Below, piece by piece: positions 1-6,380 of a stretch of 10,951 nt of DNA. Each line of letters opens with the position of its first letter. Positions within the stretch are counted from its first letter, which is position 1. The notes beneath the pieces are model-generated. The model was not told where the DNA came from. It did no database searches and saw only the letters and a list, made by a program, of their open reading frames with translations. The stretch covers positions 1 through 10,951 of the forward strand of contig RFHX01000154.1 of NCBI GenBank assembly GCA_003695725.1, in the 5' to 3' direction. The stretch comes from J061 sp003695725 [NCBI: Candidatus Schekmanbacteria bacterium] (GTDB taxonomy: Bacteria; Schekmanbacteria; GWA2-38-11). A program made the translations under genes and the position numbers.

Positions 1-37
1 GCATAGTTCTTGCATATTTAAAATGACAATGATAAAG

Positions 38-62
38 AGGACTTATTTAGTCCTGTTTTTTT
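38..62 (+). terminator. Intrinsic terminator of a gene left of the window
   Basis: A 6-bp perfect stem (AGGACT at 38-43, AGTCCT at 49-54) with a 5-nt loop is followed by G and seven Ts (56-62). The stem is short, but stem plus T-run is the classic rho-independent form. It would end a transcript entering from the left and so separates that gene from the structured RNA that follows. Confidence 0.65.
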
Positions 63-108
63 AAATAAAAGAGAATAATAAAATGAAGAAAAAAGCTAAA
101 CAAAATCG

Positions 109-325
109 CATCTTCCGGACAGAGAAATGCCAATCAAACTCTGGCACCCCTTTTCGTATCTCTCCCTGCATTAAGAACGAAAATCTTTTCTCTGTTTCCG
201 GAGGATGTTTTTATAGACAACAAACATCTACTACCCTCCTCAACCCAAAAAGAAATTGCAACTGCCTGCATTTAATAAACGGATACCCTCCTGACCCCAT
301 GCAGGTAGTTGCGTTTCTTTTTTTT
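109..325 (+). ncRNA. Structured RNA: small RNA or regulatory leader, unknown class
   Basis: Seen in the sequence: bases 109-127 pair with 187-207 in a 19-bp stem, with one G-U pair and a 2-nt bulge at 196-197. This stem encloses two hairpins: 128-132/142-146 (TGCCA/TGGCA) and 151-157/177-183 (TTTTCGT/ACGAAAA), giving a three-way junction. A C-rich linker follows, then a strong terminator hairpin at 258-325. The words TACCCTCCT at 232-240 and 284-292 occur once in the linker and once in the terminator loop, and more C-rich bases (147-150, 162-167) lie in the junction and a hairpin loop. CTCCT is complementary to the AGGAG Shine-Dalgarno core. It could be a trans-acting small RNA with anti-Shine-Dalgarno bases, or a riboswitch or attenuator for the cytochrome gene at 429. 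I do not recognise a known riboswitch consensus. The transcription start is not defined; a poor -10-like AT-rich stretch lies near 74-82. Confidence 0.5.
258..325 (+). terminator. Strong intrinsic terminator of the structured RNA
   Basis: Bases 258-271 (GCAACTGCCTGCAT) pair with 299-312 over 14 bp with one G-U wobble. The tail at 314-325 is T-rich (TTTCTTTTTTTT). The 27-nt loop is unusually long and contains a CCTCC word (287-291). The complement also shows a T-rich stretch past the stem, so weak termination on the minus strand is possible. It lies about 100 bp before the cytochrome start, so it could act as an attenuator or simply end a small RNA. Confidence 0.85.
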
Positions 326-428
326 AAAAAAGAATCTGACTCTTGGTCGGTTGATAAACATATAAAAGAAAAAGCAAAATGCAGGGTGAGAGATGAGATT
401 TTTTAACCTCTTACCAAAAGGAGAAACT

Positions 429-1160
429 ATGAAGTTGAAAAGGTTTTTGAGAATTTTTGCAGTAACTGTAACCCTATTGCTGTCGGCGTTTTTTCTGTCA
501 AAGATTGCCATTTCAAAATGCAGTAAAGTAATCACTAAAGGCAAAACCCTTTATATGGCAAACTGCCAAACCTGTCATGGCAATAAAGGAAAAATTCACC
601 ACATCAATAGGGAAAGCAAAAGAAGTTTCTTGAAGAGAGTGTTAGGTAAAAATAATAGCTCTGAAAGAGCGGCTCACAATGATGAAGGAAACGAAGAAGA
701 TGGAGACGAAAGCGTTGAAAACAACGACAGCAATTCAGATAGCAGTTCATCGATGCCCTCCTTCAAAGGTGTATTAAAGAAAAATCAAGTAAAGGCAATC
801 TATAAATATCTAAGAAAGCCCAAAAAGGCTTGCTCCAATGGAGGAAATACAGGCGGGAACAACGGTGGTGGAAACAACGGAGGCGGAAACAACGGAGGCG
901 GAAATAATGGCGGCGGCAGCAGTCAAACGCCTACATATACAAACGATATAAGCGCTATTCTTTCTGCAAACTGCACATCTTGTCACAATTCATCTTATGC
1001 TGCAAAAGGAGTGCGCCTTGACACATATTCAGATGCCGTTGCCAATGCATCGGCAATGAAAACTGCAGTCGATAGCGGCATAATGCCCCCGGGAGGCGGT
1101 TTGTCAGCATCTGATGTAGCAACTATCGACGACTGGGTGGCAAATGGGACACCTCAATAA
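429..1160 (+). CDS. Secreted diheme cytochrome c with Gly/Asn linker
   Basis: 243-residue periplasmic or membrane-anchored electron carrier. Residues 1-30 are a basic start plus hydrophobic segment (signal peptide or anchor). Haem domain 1 has CQTCH (C46, C49, H50) after the typical G-x-x-LY-x-x-x-C context and a likely Met ligand in SMPSF (M109). Between them is a long Asp/Glu/Asn/Ser-rich insert (about residues 75-108). Residues 137-165 are a Gly/Asn spacer. Haem domain 2 has CTSCH (C182, C185, H186) and IMPPGG (M219), ending with the usual DDWVANG helix. Attachment of haem needs the cytochrome c maturation system, not seen here. The start at 429 is preferred over an in-frame ATG at 393 because AAAAGGAG lies 5 bp before it and the signal sequence then begins at residue 1. 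It stands alone between two terminators. The redox partner is unknown. Confidence 0.9.
   Translation: MKLKRFLRIFAVTVTLLLSAFFLSKIAISKCSKVITKGKTLYMANCQTCHGNKGKIHHINRESKRSFLKRVLGKNNSSERAAHNDEGNEEDGDESVENNDSNSDSSSSMPSFKGVLKKNQVKAIYKYLRKPKKACSNGGNTGGNNGGGNNGGGNNGGGNNGGGSSQTPTYTNDISAILSANCTSCHNSSYAAKGVRLDTYSDAVANASAMKTAVDSGIMPPGGGLSASDVATIDDWVANGTPQ
861..920 (+). repeat. Four tandem 15-bp units coding (NNGGG)n linker
   Basis: Four consecutive 15-bp units (861-875, 876-890, 891-905, 906-920), of the type AACGGAGGCGGAAAC with third-position changes, encode the Asn-Asn-Gly-Gly-Gly linker between the two haem domains. A degenerate unit precedes them. The in-frame period of five codons means copy number can change by slippage without breaking the gene, altering spacer length only. 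Confidence 0.85.
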
Positions 1161-1189
1161 AATTTTTACTTATGAAAAGCAACTCGCAC

Positions 1190-1223
1190 AGGAGGAGGCA
1201 TTCTTTGCCTCCTCTTATTCTTT
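1190..1223 (+). terminator. Intrinsic terminator after the cytochrome gene
   Basis: An 11-bp stem (1190-1200 with 1206-1216, one G-U pair, arms AGGAGGAGGCA and TGCCTCCTCTT) with a 5-nt loop is followed by a T-rich tail (1215-1223). It lies 30 bp past the cytochrome stop codon and ends that unit before the next operon. Confidence 0.85.
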
Positions 1224-1240
1224 GATATATGAAGGACAAT

Positions 1241-1269
1241 TTAGTAATGTATCTGCAACAATTTATAAA
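1241..1269 (+). promoter_or_regulatory. Weak candidate promoter for the eight-gene operon
   Basis: TATAAA at 1264-1269 matches the -10 consensus at five of six positions. The hexamer 17 bp upstream (TTAGTA, 1241-1246) matches TTGACA poorly. A promoter is expected here because a terminator sits just upstream at 1190-1223 and the first operon gene starts at 1291, but the exact site is uncertain. No operator-like inverted repeat was seen. Confidence 0.3.
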
Positions 1270-1290
1270 TTTCAGATTTAAGGACAAATA

Positions 1291-2466
1291 ATGAAGATTA
1301 CACTGCCAACAACATATGACGAGAAATATACAGAAGGATTGGCTGAAATAAATTCAACTGCATCCTCTTCGTCGCCAAAAATAAAGGAAGTCTATGGAAG
1401 CTTGCAGTCTTCAATTCTCGCCTCTGCAAGGCCTTCAAAATACCTTCCCTCTCCGGATTTCAACAAAATCAAGACACACATAGAAGAGCTCAAATCTGTC
1501 GGGATTGAATTTTCATATCTTGTCAATGCGCCTTGTCTTGGAAACATAGAATATTCAGCAGAAGGAAGAAGAGAAATCGAGGAGCTTCTGCAAAAACTTT
1601 CTGATTGCGGCATAGAAAGAATGGTGATTACAATTCCCTATCTTATGGAAATAGTGAGGGAGAAATTTCCACACATTGAAATTTGTGCTTCTTCAATTTG
1701 CTATATCTCGAATATAAAAATGGCAAAACGCTTTGAAAGCTTGGGGGTAAAAAGAATCATAGTTGACCCTGACAAAAACAGGAATTTCAAATTCCTTCAA
1801 AAGCTTTCAAATTCAGTCAATTGTGATATTGAAATAATAGCAAACCATACCTGCATTCACCACTGCACATATGAATTTTACCATTACAATAATACAGGGC
1901 ATGGAAGCCAAAAGACTTATTTTATGAATGAGAAGCCTTACAACCAATACAATCTCCTTTCCTGCACACTGAAAAAATTAGAATCCCCTTGGGAGTTTCT
2001 TGCATCTCCTTGGATACCTCCAACGGATATTGATATATTGAGGGATGTAGGTATAAAGTGGATTAAACTTGCAGGGAGAGGGTCGTCTTCTGAAACACTT
2101 TTGAAGTTAGCAGATGCATATGTAAACAAAAGACACAGCAATGACTTAATATCGCTTCTTGGCTGGTGCCATTGGAACAACTTCAGGAAAACAGCTGACA
2201 ATCAGATTCTTCCTGAAATGAAAATTTACCTTGACTCTAAGAGGCTTAATGGATTTATTATGCATTTCTTGAAGGAATACAAATGTGATGATGGATGCAA
2301 TTCCTGTAGTCATTGCAAGGTATATGCAAAAAAAGCACTGAGCTATGATGAAAAGTTATTGGAGCTTTACAAAAAAAATCTGAGGGAAAAATTGAACTCA
2401 TTGATTGAAGAAAAGACCAATGAATCATTACCAAAAGCAAAGAAACATTTAAAAATAATTTCATAG
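1291..2466 (+). CDS. U32-family iron-sulfur protein (UbiU/UbiV-like superfamily)
   Basis: 391 residues. U32 proteins were first called collagenase-like peptidases. Characterised members (UbiU, UbiV, RlhA, TrhP) instead bind a [4Fe-4S] cluster or support hydroxylation of quinone rings or RNA. Family signs: a TIM-barrel-like alternation, the cysteine pattern NHTC-x3-C (C188, C192), a third Cys at LLSC (C225), then the diagnostic stretch SPWIPPTDIDILRDVGIKWIKLAGR at about 239-263. The C-terminus adds C332, C336, C339 and C342 (C-x3-C-x2-C-x2-C), a fourth ligand source or a second cluster. The start has AAGGA six bases upstream. It is first in the operon, 9 bp before a reductase carrying an SCP2-like domain, a partner type also found with UbiU/UbiV. 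The substrate is unknown; a lipid or quinone is inferred from the neighbours. Family call strong, role weak. Confidence 0.8.
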   Translation: MKITLPTTYDEKYTEGLAEINSTASSSSPKIKEVYGSLQSSILASARPSKYLPSPDFNKIKTHIEELKSVGIEFSYLVNAPCLGNIEYSAEGRREIEELLQKLSDCGIERMVITIPYLMEIVREKFPHIEICASSICYISNIKMAKRFESLGVKRIIVDPDKNRNFKFLQKLSNSVNCDIEIIANHTCIHHCTYEFYHYNNTGHGSQKTYFMNEKPYNQYNLLSCTLKKLESPWEFLASPWIPPTDIDILRDVGIKWIKLAGRGSSSETLLKLADAYVNKRHSNDLISLLGWCHWNNFRKTADNQILPEMKIYLDSKRLNGFIMHFLKEYKCDDGCNSCSHCKVYAKKALSYDEKLLELYKKNLREKLNSLIEEKTNESLPKAKKHLKIIS

Positions 2467-2475
2467 ATTCACAGA

Positions 2476-3993
2476 ATGGAGCAGAAAACAAATAAAATGA
2501 GAAAAACATTCTTTATAACTGGCGCCACAGGGCTTCTTGGTAGCAGGGTTGCTTATGAGCTTGTGAATAACGGCTACAATGTTATCTGCCTTGCGCGAAG
2601 CAGAGAAGATGAAAAAGCCGAAGAAAGAGTAATCAAAAAAATCTCTTTTTGGTCACCATCAGAATGCAGAAAATTTTTCAATAATATTACAATATTAGAT
2701 GGAGACATAGAAGCTGAAGATTTGGGCTTGAAAAAGGACGCAATTTCTCTTCTAAAAGATGTCTCGCCAATTTTTATCCACAGTGCTGCATGTACATCCT
2801 TTGAAGCGAGAGACAAAAAATCTTTATTCAAAACCAATTTAGAAGGCACAAAAAACTGTTTAAATACAGCAAAAGCTGTATCAGCACTCCATTTCAATCA
2901 TATAAGCACAGCTTACATTGCAGGCAATTATAACGGGATCTTTTCTGAATCAGACTTCAATGTCAATCAACAATTCAAAAATGCCTATGAAGAATCGAAG
3001 TTTGAAGCAGAAAAAGCAGTAAGGAAATTCAGTGAAGCAACAAAAATTCCTGTCACAATCTTTCGCCCTTCAATCATAATGGGCGATACATTATCAGGAA
3101 AAACCTTCAACTTCAATACCCTCTATTCATACTTGAAGGTCATAAATGTAATTGCATCAAGAATCAGAAATAAAAAGATAAGTGATGAAATAAGATTTGA
3201 ATGCTCAAAGAATACGACAAAGAATATAATACCTGCCGATTATGCATCTAAAGCCATTGCCGCCTTAATCCTGTCGAAAAGGCAGAATAGATTGGAAACA
3301 TTTCATATAACCAATCCCAATCCGCCAACATTCTCGAAACTAAATAAGTTATTCCATAAAGCTCTCTCTTTGAAACCGCTGAAACTCGTGGACCTATTGG
3401 AGGAGAATAAAGACAAACTCTCGAAAACAGAAACCATGCTTAAAAAGGCAATGAAAACCTATCGCTCATATCTTTTCCATGAGCCATTGCTTGCATCGAT
3501 GTATACTCTTTCAATTCTTGAAGAAAGGGGAATTGCTTTTCCAAATCTCGATGAGGATTACTACTTTAAAATTATTGATTATTTCCTCAAAAAAAATTCC
3601 TTCTCAAAGAAGGAGAAAAACGCATTTATTCAGTTATTTGAAATCAGGATGCAGTCGGCTGTTGGGACGAGAATTATACCAAACCTCAAAACATTGACAA
3701 AAGACTTCGTCCTCTGCCTTGAAGATATAAATACGAATTATTTCATAAGTGTAGAAGAAGGAAAGTTAATTAGTTTCCAAATCAATTCTCCAAAAGAAGG
3801 GCTATTTAAATTTACTTTATCTTCCAATGTTTTTACCGACCTTCTTCTATCAAAAATCAGACCTCAAGAAGCATTCTTCAAAAAACTCGTTCACATCGAC
3901 GGCTCTTTGCTCGATGCACTCTCTCTTTCAACGGTATTTGAAAAATTTTTTTCAATCTTCAGCAGTGAATTAAATGAATTACAAATGGCATAA
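2476..3993 (+). CDS. Thioester-reductase-like SDR fused to SCP2-like domain
   Basis: 505 residues. Residues 10-280 are an extended short-chain dehydrogenase of the NAD_binding_4 (thioester reductase / fatty acyl-CoA reductase) type: TGATGLLG at 15-22 binds NAD(P), LDGDI at 74-78, S144/T145 with Y171-x3-K175 as catalytic set, and FRPSIIMGD at 196-204. Residues 285-390 are a helical region as in acyl reductases. Residues about 395-500 resemble the SCP2 sterol/lipid-carrier fold (FTLSSNVFTDLLLSKIRP, AFFKKLVHIDGSLLDALSL). The expected reaction is NAD(P)H reduction of a lipid acyl thioester or related carbonyl, the SCP2 part presenting the hydrophobic substrate. Start at 2476 has no clear ribosome site; M8 (2497) is an alternative with GGAG 14 bp upstream. 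The stop overlaps the next gene by 20 bp, suggesting coupled translation. SDR call firm; SCP2 by pattern only. Confidence 0.75.
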   Translation: MEQKTNKMRKTFFITGATGLLGSRVAYELVNNGYNVICLARSREDEKAEERVIKKISFWSPSECRKFFNNITILDGDIEAEDLGLKKDAISLLKDVSPIFIHSAACTSFEARDKKSLFKTNLEGTKNCLNTAKAVSALHFNHISTAYIAGNYNGIFSESDFNVNQQFKNAYEESKFEAEKAVRKFSEATKIPVTIFRPSIIMGDTLSGKTFNFNTLYSYLKVINVIASRIRNKKISDEIRFECSKNTTKNIIPADYASKAIAALILSKRQNRLETFHITNPNPPTFSKLNKLFHKALSLKPLKLVDLLEENKDKLSKTETMLKKAMKTYRSYLFHEPLLASMYTLSILEERGIAFPNLDEDYYFKIIDYFLKKNSFSKKEKNAFIQLFEIRMQSAVGTRIIPNLKTLTKDFVLCLEDINTNYFISVEEGKLISFQINSPKEGLFKFTLSSNVFTDLLLSKIRPQEAFFKKLVHIDGSLLDALSLSTVFEKFFSIFSSELNELQMA

Positions 3994-5071
3994 TAAAAGT
4001 CAAAATGAATGGCTTCGTTATATTTTATCAATCCACTTCCATCAGGAAGAAGGCGCTCCTTACTGGCTAAATATCCAACGGAAGTTGGGAATCGATGTGC
4101 AAAAAGAAATAGAGTGTATCGATGACCTCCTTTTATTAGGTCCAATGGATGAAACCGCTTTGGCTAAATACCCTATTGAAGAATTTATTCCTCGAATCCT
4201 TTTAAAAAATAAATCACAAATTATCACAGCTGAAAGCGGAGGTACGACAGGAACTGTTAAACACACGGCTTATTCCCTCTCCGAATTTAGGGAAGCATTT
4301 TCAGAATTTTTTTATATAACTGCAGTGCAAAGAAACTTTCCGGGGCATCTTAATTGGCTTTTTGCCGCTCCTTCAGGGCCTCATATAATTCATCGCTCAG
4401 CTATGGAAATGGCTGCGCGATTCGGTACAATGACACCCTTTGCCATTGATTTCGACCCCCGATGGATAAAAAAATTTTCTCCCAATTCGATGCCTTTCAA
4501 AAGATATAAATCCCATATAATTGAACAATGTCTCAGAATTCTATCAACACAAGAAATTGGCGTATTATTTACAACACCTGATATTGCACTTTCCATAGCT
4601 GAAGAGCTTTCGCCTTCGCAAAGAAATAAAATAAGGGGAATACATCTTGGGGGGATGCCGCTTATGCCAGACATCTACGAAAAGATAACTTCCCTTTATT
4701 CATCTGCAGTAATCATACCGGGTTACGGGAATACACTTTTTGGATTGACTCTCGAAATATCTCCGCCAGATAGGAATTTCAATGTTGTTTATTATCCTCC
4801 GGGACCGAGAATCATAATAAAGATAATCAAACTTTCCAAAAATAATGGCCCTGCAAAGCTTCAAGAGGTAGAATATGGTGAAAGAGGCAGAGTAATGATA
4901 CACCGTTTGGATGAAACACTTTTTCTGCCAAATTTAATAGAAAGGGATGAAGCAGAAAGGGCTTTACCTTTGAAGGTTTCAACTTGGGATATTGGCAGTC
5001 AAGACGGAATTAAAAATCCAAAAACATCTCCGGAGTTGAAGGAGGCAACATTAAGGGAGGGGTTATATTGA
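3974..5071 (+). CDS. LuxE/PaaK-like acyl-adenylating enzyme
   Basis: 365 residues, the size of LuxE acyl-protein synthetases and shorter than PaaK CoA ligases (about 430). Motifs of the adenylate-forming superfamily appear in order: ESGGTTGTVKH (87-97, phosphate-binding loop), HLGGMPL (224-230), PGYGNTLFG (249-257, A5-like), YGERGRV (301-307) and an IERDEAE stretch (322-328) where the ribose-binding Asp motif is expected. It should activate a carboxylic acid with ATP to an acyl-AMP and pass it to a thiol. The short C-terminus suggests a LuxE-like acyl transfer rather than a full CoA ligase. No acyl carrier protein is encoded nearby. It starts inside the end of the reductase gene (20-bp overlap) without an obvious ribosome site, so coupling is likely. 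Together they look like a split acid reductase. Substrate unknown. Confidence 0.75.
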   Translation: MNYKWHNKSQNEWLRYILSIHFHQEEGAPYWLNIQRKLGIDVQKEIECIDDLLLLGPMDETALAKYPIEEFIPRILLKNKSQIITAESGGTTGTVKHTAYSLSEFREAFSEFFYITAVQRNFPGHLNWLFAAPSGPHIIHRSAMEMAARFGTMTPFAIDFDPRWIKKFSPNSMPFKRYKSHIIEQCLRILSTQEIGVLFTTPDIALSIAEELSPSQRNKIRGIHLGGMPLMPDIYEKITSLYSSAVIIPGYGNTLFGLTLEISPPDRNFNVVYYPPGPRIIIKIIKLSKNNGPAKLQEVEYGERGRVMIHRLDETLFLPNLIERDEAERALPLKVSTWDIGSQDGIKNPKTSPELKEATLREGLY

Positions 5072-5691
5072 AAAAATTGAGGAAAACTAAAACAAATATA
5101 TCCTTGTTTCTTTCTCTATCTGTCTTTTTTCTATCTTCATTCTTTATTCTATCATCTGCTTCAAGCGAAACAGTACGTTATAATTTCGATTCAGCAACAA
5201 GCAAAATAATATTCAAAGGGAAATCTACACTTCATTCATTTGAAGGTGAAGCGACTGAAATATCCGGATTTGCACAAGGAGACACTGAAAATATCGATAG
5301 GAATCCCAAAGGGAATTTTCAGGTAAAAGTGAAATCTATGAAATGTGAAAAAGAAAAAATGACAGCCAATATGCTTGAAGATATGGAGGCAGACAAATAT
5401 CCTACCATTGATTTCGAACTACAAGATGTTTCCATTTTAAAGCAACCTGATGAAAGCAATAAATATTATTTAGTAAGCATATCTGGAAAACTCACAATAC
5501 ATGGAGTCACAAAGGAAATAACTTTTCCTGCAGATGTTGAAATTACTGAAAAGGACTTCAATTTGCATGCAAATGTGCCACTATCCTTGAAAGACTTCAA
5601 TATAAAACCATCATCATTTCTCTTCTTTCTGCGAGTTAAAGATAGAATCGACTTGGAAATTCACATCCATGGACTGAGAGAAAATGTTTGA
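5068..5691 (+). CDS. Secreted YceI-family lipid-binding protein
   Basis: 207 residues. Residues 1-33 are a signal peptide (KK-x2-RK start, long hydrophobic core, SSASSE region), so the mature protein is periplasmic. The rest matches the YceI lipocalin-like beta barrel: YNFDSATSKIIFKGKSTLHSFEG near the start and LTIHGVTKEITFPADVEI at about 142-159, ending with DRIDLEIHIHG. YceI proteins bind polyisoprenoid chains, including quinones, in crystal structures of homologues. The start is TTG at 5068, supported by GGGAGGGG (5055-5062) six bases before it and by the lysine-rich signal start. TTGA overlaps the previous stop by 4 bp. It may carry or shield the lipid made by the upstream enzymes (inference). 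Confidence 0.88.
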   Translation: MKKLRKTKTNISLFLSLSVFFLSSFFILSSASSETVRYNFDSATSKIIFKGKSTLHSFEGEATEISGFAQGDTENIDRNPKGNFQVKVKSMKCEKEKMTANMLEDMEADKYPTIDFELQDVSILKQPDESNKYYLVSISGKLTIHGVTKEITFPADVEITEKDFNLHANVPLSLKDFNIKPSSFLFFLRVKDRIDLEIHIHGLRENV

Positions 5692-6349
5692 AGAAAATAT
5701 CTTCGTAGAAAATGACGGCATACATCTTGAAGGGATAATCTCCTATAGCGAAAAGACAAAAAACGATTCTGCCATCCTTTTATTCCCACCCCATCCTAAA
5801 TTGGGGGGAGATATAAAAAATAATGTAATAACCGCACTTTCAAATGCCTTTGTCAAAAATGGCTTTTTTACTGCCAGATTCAACTATAGAGGAGTTGGGA
5901 AAAGTGAGATGGAGGATAAAGATATCTCTCTTTTCGATTATTGGGATAGTCTTGATTCAAAGAATGATTTTACAAAAATAATCGCTGATAATAATCTTGC
6001 GGCAGAAGAGATAATCAATATCTCATCGGCTAAAAGTCTTATTCTTGTCGGATATTCTTTTGGGACAAAAATAGCCGCAGAGTTATCTTTGAAGCAAAAT
6101 GTTTCTCATATCGTCTTGATATCACCTCCCCTTTCCTTCTATGATTATTCAAAGCTTGCGCAATTTGGTGGAAAAATTCTTTTTATTCTTGCTGAAAATG
6201 ATATCTGTCTGAATGAAGATGAATTAAAATTATTTACAAAGAAACACTCAATCGATGCTAAAATAGAATTAATCAGAGGTGAAGACCATTTTTATAGAGG
6301 GAAAGAGGATAAAATTGCTGAAATATCTTTAAGTTTTATCTCTCAATAG
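5684..6349 (+). CDS. Small alpha/beta hydrolase
   Basis: 221 residues, cytoplasmic (no signal peptide). The alpha/beta hydrolase fold is shown by HPKLGGDIKNN (37-47, oxyanion region), FNYRGVGKS (67-75), nucleophile elbow GYSFG (123-127, S125), the acid candidate D173 in AENDIC, and the catalytic His H202 in GEDHFYRG. The short length with few cap insertions and the HP-x2-GG and FNYRG-x-G motifs place it with YsdA/AAHS-like dienelactone-type and 'alpha/beta hydrolase' esterases rather than lipases with lids. It starts in the last codons of the YceI gene (8-bp overlap). In this setting it could release an acyl chain or remove mis-loaded acyl groups, as LuxD does for LuxE/LuxC; that role is inferred. 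Confidence 0.85.
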   Translation: MFEENIFVENDGIHLEGIISYSEKTKNDSAILLFPPHPKLGGDIKNNVITALSNAFVKNGFFTARFNYRGVGKSEMEDKDISLFDYWDSLDSKNDFTKIIADNNLAAEEIINISSAKSLILVGYSFGTKIAAELSLKQNVSHIVLISPPLSFYDYSKLAQFGGKILFILAENDICLNEDELKLFTKKHSIDAKIELIRGEDHFYRGKEDKIAEISLSFISQ

Positions 6350-6380
6350 AATATATCCGCTTTGAAATTGTTTAAAAAAA

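Noticed and set aside
101-325. Cyclic-di-GMP, TPP, cobalamin or SRP-type RNA
   Set aside because: The conserved sequence cores I know for these classes are absent, although a cytochrome gene downstream made a c-di-GMP switch worth considering.
83-406. 107-codon open frame over the leader region
   Set aside because: It runs through both arms of the long stem and through the strong terminator, has no good ribosome site, and its residue composition looks like translated noncoding A/T-rich DNA.
861-920. Short tandem repeat as a CRISPR-like array
   Set aside because: Units are contiguous without spacers and encode an in-frame Gly/Asn linker.
1291-2466. Collagenase-type protease annotation
   Set aside because: U32 names often carry 'peptidase', but the Fe-S cysteine pattern and studied homologues point to cluster-dependent modification, not proteolysis.
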